Assembly (NCBI GenBank): GCA_030998015.1
Contig: JARWMV010000248.1
Span: 1 to 54,330 of the forward strand
Direction of reading: 5' to 3'
Length of the DNA: 54,330 nucleotides
Source of the DNA: Ceratorhiza oryzae-sativae
Lineage: Eukaryota; Basidiomycota; Agaricomycetes; Cantharellales; Ceratobasidiaceae
Both the position numbers and the translations under genes were made by a program. Shown one piece after another: positions 34,040 through 43,998 of this stretch. Position 1 is the stretch's first letter. Every line of letters starts with the position of its first letter. The notes below the pieces were generated by a model. That model was not told where the DNA came from and searched no databases. It worked only from the letters and a program-made list of their open reading frames with translations.

Positions 34040-35461
34040 ATGGATGCCCCTACTCATCTCGATGCCTTTCGAGCCCTCTTGTCGTCGTGTCTGCCCTGCA
34101 CCAACCGACCACCGGCGCTTCCCCCGTCGCCTGTACTTGGCCCCAGGAGCAGCGATTTGGATGCACTGCTCCGCCCGCCGTCGTCGGATCTCGAAAACGA
34201 CAGCGATGCCATGTCGCTGCACTCGACGTTTGGGGCCAACGCCCGCGCCCGAACCAAGAAGAAAAAGAACCGGATGCCGCAGCTGTGCGGACTAAACCTG
34301 TTTGGCAAGCCGCGGATTGCACTCGACTCGGACGATGACCAAGTCGAGCAGCCTCGGGAACCGCATGCCCGACCCCCGACCGCTTCTTCTCCCCCGCGTG
34401 TGCGGCCGCGCTACGACTCGGACGCGGCCCCGTTGCCCGATGCAGCGATCAGCTCGCTTGCTGCGGGCAGCCAACCCCAGCCCCAGCGGGAACAGCCGGT
34501 TCGGCGCCAAGAGTCGCCCGAAGAGGAGCTCGCGCGACTCCGGGCGGAAAAGGCCGCGCGCAAAGCCCGCAGGAGAGACCGTCGCGAACGCAAGGCCGCG
34601 CAGCAGCTCGCGCTCGAGGCCGCCAGCGGCGAATTCGAGGGCTATCCAGGTTCAGGTCCAGGTACCGATCTGCCTATTTCACCGCCCTCGACGACGACCT
34701 CCACCCCTGGCGTGGATGACGTCGATCCGGAGGACGCCGACGCCGACATGGGTGCGGCCGTCTATACCCGCTCAAACGGCCGCTCGAGCGTGGTCTCCGG
34801 CTCGAGTTCCGGCACTGGCACGAGCAGGACTGGTCGTTCGCGGGCTGGAAGCAACGCGTTGGGTTTGGGTCTCCACAAGGGTCCTCCCAGTCCGCTTGGT
34901 CAGGTCTACGTGTCTGCAGCAACCCCTCCTCCCCCACCGCCGGTGCTTATCGATGTCAGTCCAAAGGGCGAAGCGATGATCAGCTCGGAAGCCGAGGCAA
35001 AACCTCCACCTTCCTCGTCATCCCAAAACGACTCTTCCGCCAGCCCAAATGACGAGCCCTTATTGAATACCAAGGGAAAAGAAGTATCTGAAGCGCGCGT
35101 ACCGCGACCTAAAATCCACATCTCAAACCTAGCCTCGAATAACCTTCCCATGTCCAGTCCTGGTGCTGGACCCGGCCCTCGAACGATGGAGTCTTCTCCC
35201 AGGATCGTGGCCACCAATGGCTTCCCCTCACCTCGAGTTGCTAATAATAACGGCGCGTTCCCTTCGCCGAGAATCGGTGCCGGCAGCGGATTCCCGTCGC
35301 CTGGGTTGGGCTTGACCACTGGCTTTCCCTCACCGAGGATCGGGGCGGGAGGAGGGAGCGGCGTCGGAGCCACAGGGCCGACCGGGTTTCCGTTTGGACC
35401 TGGGCGAAAGGGAAGCGTGACGGCTGGAATGGGCGTTGCGCTTGCAAATCGTGGGGATTGA
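34040..35461 (+). CDS. Hypothetical disordered Ser/Pro-rich protein
   Basis: Single exon of 473 codons. The start is set at ATG 34040 (MDAPTHLDAFRALLSSCLPC), because the frame upstream is open only by non-ATG starts. The N-terminus has an amphipathic segment ending in two close cysteines that might be lipidated. Then come a basic patch (RARTKKKKNRMPQL), a highly charged alpha-helical stretch (EELARLRAEKAARKARRRDR), Ser/Thr/Pro-rich linkers, a P6 run, and a C-terminal set of about four GFPSPR-type repeats spaced 10-15 residues apart. The repeats could be kinase or SH3 targets; that is inference. No enzyme domain is seen. GC content and codon use look typical of an expressed basidiomycete gene. 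Confidence 0.7.
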   Translation: MDAPTHLDAFRALLSSCLPCTNRPPALPPSPVLGPRSSDLDALLRPPSSDLENDSDAMSLHSTFGANARARTKKKKNRMPQLCGLNLFGKPRIALDSDDDQVEQPREPHARPPTASSPPRVRPRYDSDAAPLPDAAISSLAAGSQPQPQREQPVRRQESPEEELARLRAEKAARKARRRDRRERKAAQQLALEAASGEFEGYPGSGPGTDLPISPPSTTTSTPGVDDVDPEDADADMGAAVYTRSNGRSSVVSGSSSGTGTSRTGRSRAGSNALGLGLHKGPPSPLGQVYVSAATPPPPPPVLIDVSPKGEAMISSEAEAKPPPSSSSQNDSSASPNDEPLLNTKGKEVSEARVPRPKIHISNLASNNLPMSSPGAGPGPRTMESSPRIVATNGFPSPRVANNNGAFPSPRIGAGSGFPSPGLGLTTGFPSPRIGAGGGSGVGATGPTGFPFGPGRKGSVTAGMGVALANRGD

Positions 35462-36168
35462 TACGATGTTGGGCTGGCGCGCTGGCGGCCGGAGCATGTA
35501 TAAAGGACCGGACCTTGTGGAAACTAATGTTTGTGCTATAATGTAGATTTGGGATGGAATGTCGATATGATTCTCTTATGTTGTATGTTGCTGGATCGCG
35601 ATACGGGAGCCAGCTGTTTTTTTTCACGTAATATACTCTGTTTTGGTCACTAGGGCTAGTCATATGGGTTCTTGGTTGAGCGTGAACTTGCGGCTTGCAC
35701 AAGTGTCGGCGACTCAACAAAGAATTCTACTTGCTTTGTTTGTTTACTAATGGCGAGACAAATTGCACAAGTCACCGTTGGATATTTGTGATCGTAATCG
35801 TCGAACCTGAACAAACAATTGTATAGAAATCCAAGGTGCCAGCGGGTCACCCATGTCTAGGTACTGATGTGGACGGAGAGTCGTGGCAGCTTCGTCCTCC
35901 CGGGGAAGCGATCATACTCCGGAGAGCTTTGGGTACTTTTATTCGTGAATTAAAGCTCAAAATTCAATCTGCTATCTCACGGTAGAAGGTGAAGGCCTTG
36001 CTCTCTTCGTGTTGTGAGAATCACAAAATAGTTTGCGCTCATGTGGCTCAACTACGAGCCACTTCGGAACCAATCGTGTTATCCGGCCGGATGCGTTCTG
36101 ATTCCGACCTTTCGTAGCCGCCGTCATCAACAACCTCAACACCCCTTTCGACACACCCAAAGGAAACT
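35462..36168. other. Intergenic: 3' flank of the 34040 gene and eL14 promoter
   Basis: No coding sequence is recognised. The region just before 36169 is pyrimidine-rich near the expected transcript start, as is usual for ribosomal protein genes. Confidence 0.4.
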
Positions 36169-37142
36169 ATGCGGGTGAGTTGCGTACAAAACGATGTCAA
36201 AGTTCTTGGGGGGATATTATAGGCGGATATTTCGACGAGGTTAACAGGACAAACATGGTTGGATCACTGCAATTGGGTTGGATGGATCAAATTTGGCTTT
36301 GGCACATATCATCAGCCAAGCTACGCCATAGCTAACTCGTTTCGTTCGTCATCCAGGACCCATCCACTTTCACCCGCTTTGTCGAGGTCGGCCGTGTCGT
36401 GCTCCTCAAGAATGGCCCGTCGGAAGGGAAAATCGCAGCGATTGTGGAGATCATTGACCAGAACCGGGTGAGTGTCTGCGAATCCGAGATGTATACGCTA
36501 CTTTTGGGAAGGGGCAATAAACAGCTTAGGGGGGAATGTGGCTGGTACTCGCTGGGGAGGGTCTATGCTGGGAATGCGTTGGAGACATGCTGGATGCATG
36601 CTAACCTTGTGGTATAGGCAATCATCGATGGTCCCCTCACTGGTGTCCCCCGCCAAGCTTTCCCTTACCGCCACCTTGTTCTCACCCCCTTGACCGTCAA
36701 GGGCCTCCCCCGCGGAGCTGGTGCGTACATTAGTCTGCCGAGTTGCATTCGAACTAATTGGAATATGGTCTCTCGTGATGCTTTCATAATATCTTCCAAC
36801 GGACGTAAATTCGTGTTGCGGGATAGGCACTGGCGTCGTTAAGAAAAAGTTTGAAAAGGAGGACGTTGTCGCCAAGTGGGAAAAGTCGACGTGGGCCCAG
36901 AGGCGTGCGTCGATTGCCAAGCGAAGGACGCTGGGCGATTTCGACCGGTGAGTTTCATCCTTGAATTGTTCCTTGGATCCATTCTTCCTGTCAGACCCGT
37001 TCCATCAACCATGCCTACTCACGACCGCTCTTTACCCAATATTACGTCTGTCTAACATCCGACTGTGTACAGATTCTCCGTCATGGTCTACAAAAAGCAA
37101 CGCAGGGACGCGGCATTCAAGGCAGCCAAGAAATCTGCATGA
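36169..37142 (+). CDS. RPL14: 60S ribosomal protein L14 (eL14)
   Basis: This is a structural protein of the large ribosomal subunit. Five exons. The first carries only ATG CGG (36169-36174) before a gtgagt donor, a pattern typical of ribosomal protein genes. Exon 2 reads [20 protein letters not shown] and [12 protein letters not shown]. Exon 3 reads [20 protein letters not shown], then [12 protein letters not shown]. Exon 4 reads [20 protein letters not shown], then [18 protein letters not shown]. Exon 5 reads [20 protein letters not shown] and ends in SA with a TGA at 37140-37142. The KOW-like N-terminal fold and the basic C-terminal helix match eL14, and the length is normal. The frame is intact throughout. 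Confidence 0.95.
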
Positions 37143-37877
37143 TTTGCTTTGCTCCTCCTGTTGATACACTTCCTGCCCGCTCTCCTTGTATCGCGCAATG
37201 CCCTTCATTACTTTGTATGAATTTCATTTTTATGCGTATGACATGATGTTGAGCAAAGGAGATATTGTCATGCGAGTATCATAAGCACTGCCATCTATTT
37301 GTTCAAGCTTGGCACAATAGTTGTCCGATTAACGGACAGAAGGTCTGGTCATATGTCAATGCCATTGTACTCGATGATGACGGTTCCTTGATCGCTTGGG
37401 ATCGGGGCATTCCGTGTGCTGTATCCGTATGCCTCGGTGAAGATCCTACAGACACAAGGGGGTCAATTTGAGAGAAAGCGTTTTCGACGAGGCATGAGCT
37501 AGCCTTTTTTTTTTTCGAGCGCGCGACGTTCCTAGATCCTCGAAACCGAATCGCCGGTAGAATAGTTGCCACCGGAGCTGAAAATCGTCTATATCCGTAC
37601 AAACAGGTGGCGCTGATCGGTACTTTGATCACACCATTTCGATCCTTATTGTTCACTTTTCCACGGGCCTAGGTACGCATGGTGTCGTCGAGACATCCTC
37701 ATTGTCTTGCGAGGCGACAATGAGCTCGCGACGTCCGACTATCACACTCGCTGGCCGCTCTCGACGCATACATAAACCTACCTTTCTGTGAGTTTGCATC
37801 CTCAAGCTAGTATACTTCCTTCTACTCAGCTACTCTTACTCTCAAACCCTCAAACCCACACTCTCAAAATCATACTC
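37143..37877. other. Intergenic between eL14 and the CaaX peptide gene
   Basis: Contains the eL14 3' flank and the presumed promoter of the small gene at 37878: a TATA-like cataaa at about 37770, then a pyrimidine-rich segment (about 37800-37860) before the ATG. Frames at 37265-37471 and 37303-37656 have no identifiable product. Confidence 0.45.
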
Positions 37878-37973
37878 ATGGATTCCACCGCTACCTATAT
37901 CTACACCCCTGAGCCCGTCAACCAAGATCGCGGCGACAGCGGAAGCGGCACCCAATACTGCGTCATCGCCTAG
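37878..37973 (+). CDS. Putative lipopeptide mating pheromone precursor (CaaX)
   Basis: ATG 37878 opens a 31-codon frame ending at TAG 37971-37973. The protein begins MDSTATYIYTPEP and ends GTQYCVIA. The last four residues, CVIA, form a classical CaaX box: the Cys would be farnesylated, VIA removed, and the new C-terminus carboxymethylated. Fungal pheromone precursors of basidiomycetes are this short, end in C-V-I/V-A, and carry a charged pair (here DR) about 10-15 residues before the Cys where N-terminal processing occurs. That would predict a mature peptide of about 10-12 residues ending in the modified Cys. No STE3-type receptor can be recognised in the window, so the mating-locus context is open. 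The alternative is a chance small frame, but start context, length and C-terminus together make that less likely. Confidence 0.75.
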   Translation: MDSTATYIYTPEPVNQDRGDSGSGTQYCVIA

Positions 37974-39617
37974 GCGTTTCTTCGTTCACACACCTTCGTT
38001 CTGCTGGGATTGATTTTTGGATATTTATGATTCTATGTATGCATATGAATGTGTAACAGTTTTTTTGCCGTCTGTATGCATAATGTATTTGGGCACAATT
38101 GTACATTGTTAGCGGGAGCTTTCAACCGAGTCGGATCAAATCGTGCAGCAGTGTCCTCTGGGCCCGCTGAAGAATAAATGGATTGTTACTTTCGCGACCG
38201 CCTCGTAATAGGCTCTAACTTGTATTACGACGTCTGGGTTGTATTGTTTTGTGTCTACGTCAAGGTCATTGTATGACCATGACTTGCAGACGCTGCTCAG
38301 CAAAGAAACGATGGCACAGGGGGAGTGATAGTCCAAACAAGGTATCTTTCACCCTCGTTGGTGAACACTATTGATAGGCTGATCCTGGGCCCGTAATCTT
38401 AGTCCCTCCACTCAGTACGGATATACAAAAACCTCGGCCCACTCTACCGTTTCTGGAATTTTATAGCTGTGGTCCACAAAACCAGTTGGGGAGAAAAATA
38501 CTTATCACTAGCACCTTATCAGTTCACAAACGAGGGGTCCGACTGCACTCATGGGTTTCGTCATCGAGCTAGAAACGACAAGCTGCCTGTCGCTTCCTAA
38601 AGACTTTATCAGCCAGAGATCCCCATTTAGGGTCACCCATTCGGCTTCGGTAGTTCTGGTACTCCAGACAACTGAGCGCTGTTACAGCATCGGCACAAGA
38701 TAAACCAGCCGATTTCTGCAAACGCGATTGCGTAGGAATATAGCGCATGAACGACGCATACAAATAGCTTGCTGCCGACGAATGGATCGTAGACTCTGAT
38801 ATTAGAATTACTATATGTGACAACAATGCCGGCCTTGTCTGGATGGCTCAACTATGCTTCGCTGCCTCTATTGTTACTTTGTTCATCTAGCCTGCCCGCA
38901 GAGATCATGGTTACATAAGAACAACATGTAACTCAGGCTGTTCTAACTAAGATTTGCATCAGATCCTCGATCTTTGTTCAAAATATCCCCACTCTCCGCT
39001 CTAAACGCTCCATACTTCTCTCGTTTTTTCGTGGGGTCTCATGTCGTGTTCTGCAGCATCATTGATATACCTCGCGGAAAATCCTCCAGTCACAGGCCTA
39101 GAGCTTGGCGCCACATCCTAGGTTGAATATACGGTTAGGAAACCACATAGATATCCGATCGTCGAATAGGGCAGTTCATTGGAGCCAGTACGAGCTCCAC
39201 TTATTTGATTATTTAGACACAGGGGACTGAAAAGAACGCGAACGAAACAAGTTGGTCTTCAAGCCATCCAGCGAATAATTTATCGCAAAAACCTGGCCAC
39301 ATTCAGCAATTCTAATGTGTGAACATGGCGTGCGCTTTTTATGCGAGCCCGGCCACCAGCAACTCGTGTAGCAGGTTGTTGAGGTGCTCCTAGGCCACTA
39401 CATCATCACCCCCTTCCAGCTCTATATCCATCACACCCATTTGTGCATTACAATCACCCTCGCCATCCTCGTCTGACTCTGCTTCTTTTCTGTCTCAGAT
39501 TCTAGGTCGTCGTTGGGCGCAGACCTGTTCAGTCCCCACCCCCTCGCGCTGACAGACGCCACTTCGTTTGAAGCTCTGTTATTGTAGATCTCTACCTGGA
39601 CGTTGCCCATAGCGCCG
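37974..39617. other. Intergenic, no recognised gene
   Basis: 3' flank of the CaaX peptide gene plus about 1.4 kb without an assignable product. Minus-strand frames at 38136-38336 and 38569-38851 have no family signature. I looked for further short frames ending in C-a-a-X and found none that is convincing. Confidence 0.4.
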
Positions 39618-40442
39618 TCAAACATTTGAGTCATGTTCGTCCATGTCTAGCTCGACTTGAGCTGGTCCTGATGCCCCACCTTGTCCAGGCAATGGTACCC
39701 CTGATGGGGCATCTTCAATTGTCTTATGTTGCAAATTCGACACCATGTCGTCGATTGTAGATAGCGCCAACTCAGACGTCCAAGACCAGGGTATATGCGG
39801 GATCTTGAACTGACGCACAAATCCGGTATCCTCCCACTCCACAAAGGTCGCCCGACATACCGATTTGAGCCAAAGAGAAGGTATGGGCTGGTCGCTATTA
39901 GAGACGGCTCGGGCCATGTTCGCACATCGCTTTTGCGGCTTGTTGGGCTTATTTGGTCGCATTCCGATCCAGTACAATAGCCGAGACTTGGCCACCTTCG
40001 ACTTCTGGTAGACGTATTTGGGCTGAGGGTCGTAATTTGGCACAGCCGCAGGGATGGCAGCAGGAGCAGGGGTAGCGCTGGGGCTGGGTGGAGGGATAGC
40101 TGCTTGAGGTTGAAGCGCAACTTCGGCTAGTTCCACAAAGCAGAACTCCATAGCTGCAGGCAATTGGATATCGCTCGCATCGTCCGAGTTCGACTCCATA
40201 ATGGTCGATCCTATTGGCGTGTCGAGAGACCCAGCCGCACCGAGAGCTGGAGATCCTATTGGGGTATCCACGTGTTCCGGTTCCTCCGTATCCATTTCGT
40301 CAACTTCGGGGGAGACTTCCACCTCTTCCATACCCATGCTGGCCTCTTCCATATTCATATCATCGTCCTCCACAAGCATCCCATCCGCTGCCGTATCGAT
40401 ATCTCCTTCAGACCAATCAGTGTTCATTTTGGTTCCGGCCAT
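39618..40442 (-). CDS. Hypothetical acidic protein
   Basis: ATG 40442 opens a 274-codon single-exon frame. The N-terminal 100 residues are very acidic and Met/Glu/Asp-rich, with a DTPIGS motif occurring twice about 16 residues apart. A Pro/Ala-rich linker (PPPSPSATPAPAAIPAAVP) follows. The C-terminal half is more globular in composition, with VYQKSKVAKSRLLYWIGMRP and PHIPWSWTSELALSTIDDMV, and a tryptophan-rich middle. No domain is recognised. The stop at 39620-39618 may be bypassed by splicing into the open frame at 39431-39634. The neighbour on the 5' side is also minus-strand. Function unknown. Confidence 0.55.
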   Translation of the reverse strand: MAGTKMNTDWSEGDIDTAADGMLVEDDDMNMEEASMGMEEVEVSPEVDEMDTEEPEHVDTPIGSPALGAAGSLDTPIGSTIMESNSDDASDIQLPAAMEFCFVELAEVALQPQAAIPPPSPSATPAPAAIPAAVPNYDPQPKYVYQKSKVAKSRLLYWIGMRPNKPNKPQKRCANMARAVSNSDQPIPSLWLKSVCRATFVEWEDTGFVRQFKIPHIPWSWTSELALSTIDDMVSNLQHKTIEDAPSGVPLPGQGGASGPAQVELDMDEHDSNV

Positions 40443-40872
40443 TGATATTTGCCCATGCGATATTCCCTCGGCTGCCTGGCTGAACTAGCTAGTCAGAGAG
40501 AGCAACATGGCCGCGATGTGTCAAGGGTGGGTCGATGGGTGGGTCGTCTCGCCTGTGAATCTCGCGCTGTTCGGGACCGGCGGTACCTGAGGACTCGTTG
40601 TCAGGCCGAGGCCCGTCCAAGCGACTTCCATCGGGATGACCCCGGGCGTTGCGGGAAGACTTGGAGATTGAAGGGGGTTGGGCCTGGGTGGGATGACAGT
40701 TGGGCTTGTAGCATGATGAATGGAAGGGAACTAGGGCACGTCGAAGTCAGATCTATTGGAGGTGACTGGAGCTTGAGCTTGAGCTTGAGCTGGGGCCCCC
40801 AAATCGAGATTCGGGCTCGCCTATTGCATCCAGGTGTTGGCGACTGGACTTGCATTGATTGCGGTTAGCGTG

Positions 40873-41606
40873 TTAGAATAATTGGTCAGAGGTCCGGGTA
40901 CTTCCGTGGGCTCTCCAGCGGTAAGAACCGAACCAGCCGTTGGGCATCCAGGTTGCTCGGCTGTCAGGGGCGTGACTCCAGAAAGGGTACTCTGCCCATG
41001 GCTGGCTGGCTAGGGGCCGGCGGCTATCAAATATAAGACGAACTAAATCGCAATAAGAAAACAAAAGAGTAAGTGTTACCTGTTGCTGTTCTCCAAATTG
41101 CGCCACATGTCGACGGGATTCCGCTCCGAGCAGTTTCCAGAAGAACTGGGTTAGGTCCTGTGCCCCAGGTCTCGTATTCGCCTCGCGAAGGGATTGTCCC
41201 ACCTGGCACCGCAGCGAGCTCGAAAACGGTCTCGCTAGAATCGCCCTTATTCGCGCCCTTATCTCTGCCGGCATTTTTGTTGTCGCTACTCTCCGCCTTT
41301 GTTTGCGTTCTCGATTGTGGCTGTGCGTTAGGTGTCTGAGCGCTATTGCTCTCGTCATCCGATCACAGTTCGAACGATCTGGGGAAGCTCAAGCTGCTGG
41401 TAGGCGGCTCGGGGGTCGCTGGAAATTTCGTCAGAGTGCTCAATGACGCTATGAGTGGTAGAGAGGGCAGGGCAGGCGTTGGGATCAAGCTCAGAGGCAA
41501 TAATGGGTTGGCGCGTTGGGATGGGTGAACGGATGGGATGCGACTGAGGGGTTTGTCGGCAATTCGTGATCTGGGGCGGAGTCTGTCGGACCTCGTAGCC
41601 GTGCAT
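40873..41606 (-). CDS. Hypothetical protein, exon model tentative
   Basis: The start is taken at ATG 41606 (MHGYEVRQTPPQITNCRQTP). The frame continues to a stretch ending AAYQQLELPQI. It must then change frame near 41355, either by a short intron of about 40 bp (gttcga to gctcag) or by a one-base error. It resumes as NAQPQSRTQTKAESSDNKNA, GDSSETVFELAAVPGGTIPS and GPNPVLLETARSGIP. A second intron (gtaaca to cccctag) leads to an aromatic-rich C-terminus (WAEYPFWSHAP and WMPNGWFGSYRW) and a stop at 40875-40873. Most of the protein is Gln/Thr/Ser-rich and looks disordered. No family is recognised. Codon sense is good over all three pieces, which is why I keep it as a gene. Confidence 0.45.
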
Positions 41607-42029
41607 TTTGGTCCTCAAGTGCTCAAACGAGTTGGAGTTTATGCGACGCTGGTGTGGTGTTCGCAACTACTTATCCTTAGGCATACGAAGGGGCCGTTTG
41701 ATCCGTACATGCTGGACACTCATCAGTCAGTATGTAGTAAATTCGTGTTTGTCTACTTGCCTTATCCGTGTTTTGATTCAGGGTAATACCCGCCCTATGC
41801 TCGCACGGCGCTCCGTTTTCTTCTGTTTGTCCTGGCGTCACCTATTACTGTTCCTTAGGATCAATTCACCAGGTCGTAGCATATATTCCCGTTTGTCACT
41901 ACCTTCTCGACACTAGCTAACGGCGCTGCACCTCGGTTAGTCAGACAACGACCTCACGTCAAGTGAGCTGCCAAGAAGACGAGACCGAGCAAAGTCGAAT
42001 GTCCAGACAGCGCTGTTCCAATTTATCAT

Positions 42030-43450
42030 TTGAACTTTGTGATTCCATCCCGGTAAGGAGCTAATGACTTGCCCAAAATGGGATTATCACAGAACCAGTT
42101 GATTTCCAAATACACCAGGCGTCGCGCCCAAAGAAGTATACAGGAGAAAATGTAGATATTTAAACGCGGTGGAGGCTTTGAAAGCGTGCGTTTGTGGGAG
42201 GAGATAGAGGAGTGAAATGGTCGAGAGCGCGTCGAATACGATTGGGGAGGCGAATGCCTGGAAGCCAAACACTCTGAAAGTGAACATACCGCTTAACCAG
42301 TACAGCCCAACCTCAAAAACCGCGTCGGTTGCCAATATTTTATTAGCCTATTTCTCGGTAGAATTATACAAGCGTACACACCGAGGGATCCATTATACGC
42401 AATGGCAATACGACAAGCCTGTCCGCTCGGGGGCTCGAGAATAGGTAATGCAAGGGCTCGTGTGGGGTATATCGCAGGCCTAAATATAGCCAATGGGGAT
42501 AGGAAAATCACCCAAGCCTTCGCATCGAGATTTTTAGTTAGAACGCTGTGTCAAAAGCTCAGCTCTTGGACATCGGCTAGGAAAGGGATTTCACTCACCC
42601 GGCAAACTGAAGCGAGCCCTCGAAGTTTAGGATTATAGTGCACGCCAAAGCGCCAAATAGCAGGGTCGGGATTGTAGAAATAAGGGTGGCCATCTTGATG
42701 ATTCTAAAGCTCAGAAGGGGTCGTCGTTTGTCGGCACAGGTCGCATACAGGGTCCATCGGATTATTCAGTGGTCTCTGCTACCGCGCTGCATTGATCATA
42801 GGTCCAAGAGGAGGGGGGAAGGTGGGAGCCCGGATGTGTGGTAACACGCGCCATTTGACCACTCTGAGAATGGAACACATGCGACTAGGATTGTGCCAAT
42901 GCCACTCACCGGGGAACTCACCGTCACTAGTCGTGGCTGTTTGATGTGGCGGGTGCTTTAACAAAGGTGGGGACACTGAGTGAAAGGGCCACGAGAACAG
43001 GCCGAAGAATAAGCTGTGGCTTAATATGCTTGACACAATAATCCACCCATCGAGGCTCTGGAAACTAAATCCAGGTGCACCTCATCCCCAGACATGTCCT
43101 TGAAACTCACATAGCTTGCGGCCCTTGGCCGAAGCCCTGTTCAAACTAGGCTAGCACCACTTTGCACCGGGCTCTATCACGATACAATATCTGAAAAGAA
43201 GTCATTATGTAGATTTTTTTTGATGAAAGATCTAAACTGAACACAAACTCCGCGAGCTTTAGTCTCGTCCAGCCCAGCAAGATGGGGAACACCAAGATGG
43301 CCTCCCACATTGCCAATGGGCAATCATAGACCAAATAAATCCACAGAAATATTTAAAGCAACTCAAGTAATATCGATGCTGATTTATACACTAGGGCTGA
43401 CAGAAGGACAGTTGGTAGCAAGATCAACGCCAACATGTGAACGCGTCATC
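42030..43450 (-). other. Hydrophobic exon-like pieces, possible multi-pass membrane protein gene
   Basis: Several minus-strand segments are strongly hydrophobic: MLALILLPTVLLSALVYK (about 43435), MWEAILVFPILLGW (about 43300), HSLFFGLFSWPF (about 43015), IIKMATLISTIPTLLFGALA (about 42700), WVIFLSPLAIFRP (about 42515) and VFGFQAFASPIVF (about 42260). Some have donor-like ends (for example gtgagt at 42598). I could not join them into one open frame, so this may be a membrane protein with several introns or a decaying copy. I cannot assign a family. A pheromone receptor was considered, but the signature residues of STE3 are not visible. Confidence 0.3.
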
Positions 43451-43519
43451 TCGCACAAGTCACGTACTTGAAGTCACGTGTGCCCCGCTCGGGTGCGGCT
43501 GACAAAAACCCCAAAAGTG

Positions 43520-43633
43520 TAAGCAAGCTGGTGAGCACTTTGAGTGTTACTCGCAGTATATCAAGCGCTACTCTGACCCATACAAGTATCGCCTGCATCC
43601 CGATTAACCCAGAGGCGCTCACCAGCTTGCTTA
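43520..43633. repeat. Foldback with perfect 17-bp inverted ends
   Basis: TAAGCAAGCTGGTGAGC at 43520-43536 is exactly inverted at 43617-43633, enclosing 80 nt without coding potential. It lies about 35 bp from the MITE-like copy 3. It may be the terminal repeat of a second kind of small element. Confidence 0.8.
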
Positions 43634-43667
43634 GATTTTCTGGATTTTGTTGACTTAATCTTACTGC

Positions 43668-43827
43668 CCCACGGCCAAAAGGCGATTGTCTCGTTGGAGC
43701 TAGTTAGAATCTTGTGTCTAGCTAAGCTGAATGAGCACCGGCAGCACGTGCTAGTTTGATCTAGTGAGCGCTCGTCCAGCTTAGCTAGAACCACAGTTCT
43801 AACTAGCAAATTGGCTTTTGTCCGAGT
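43668..43827. mobile_element. MITE-like element, copy 3 (diverged)
   Basis: The element is about 160 bp with ends CGGCCAAAAGGC at the left and, at the right, the inverse of TACTCGGACAAAAGCCAATT followed by TGCTAGTTAGAAC. These termini match those of copies 1 and 2 at 1977 and 2448, but the interior is diverged. It has no coding capacity. Copies 40 kb apart support a dispersed family. Confidence 0.7.
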
Positions 43828-43998
43828 ACATTGGCCATCTTGTATATATATATATATTTGGTGAACCAACGTTTCTCAATCGCGTAAACAGCAGCCTTTC
43901 ACATCGTAAGTTCACCTATAATCGTAAACTTGACTGCTTTCGATATATGCTGCTCCTTTCCATCTGGGTCTGCATGAAGCAGCCTCTACAAGATCCTC

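Noticed and set aside
38136..38336. Minus-strand frame ending in CCTI, considered as a second CaaX pheromone
   Set aside because: The last four residues do not fit a farnesylation box well, the frame starts only at TTG and is longer than pheromone precursors.
40771..40792. GAGCTT hexamer tandem repeat
   Set aside because: Only about four units; an ordinary microsatellite with no visible function.
42030..43450. STE3 pheromone receptor
   Set aside because: Hydrophobic segments are present but the typical Trp/Cys landmarks of STE3 and a continuous spliced frame are not; kept only as an unresolved region.
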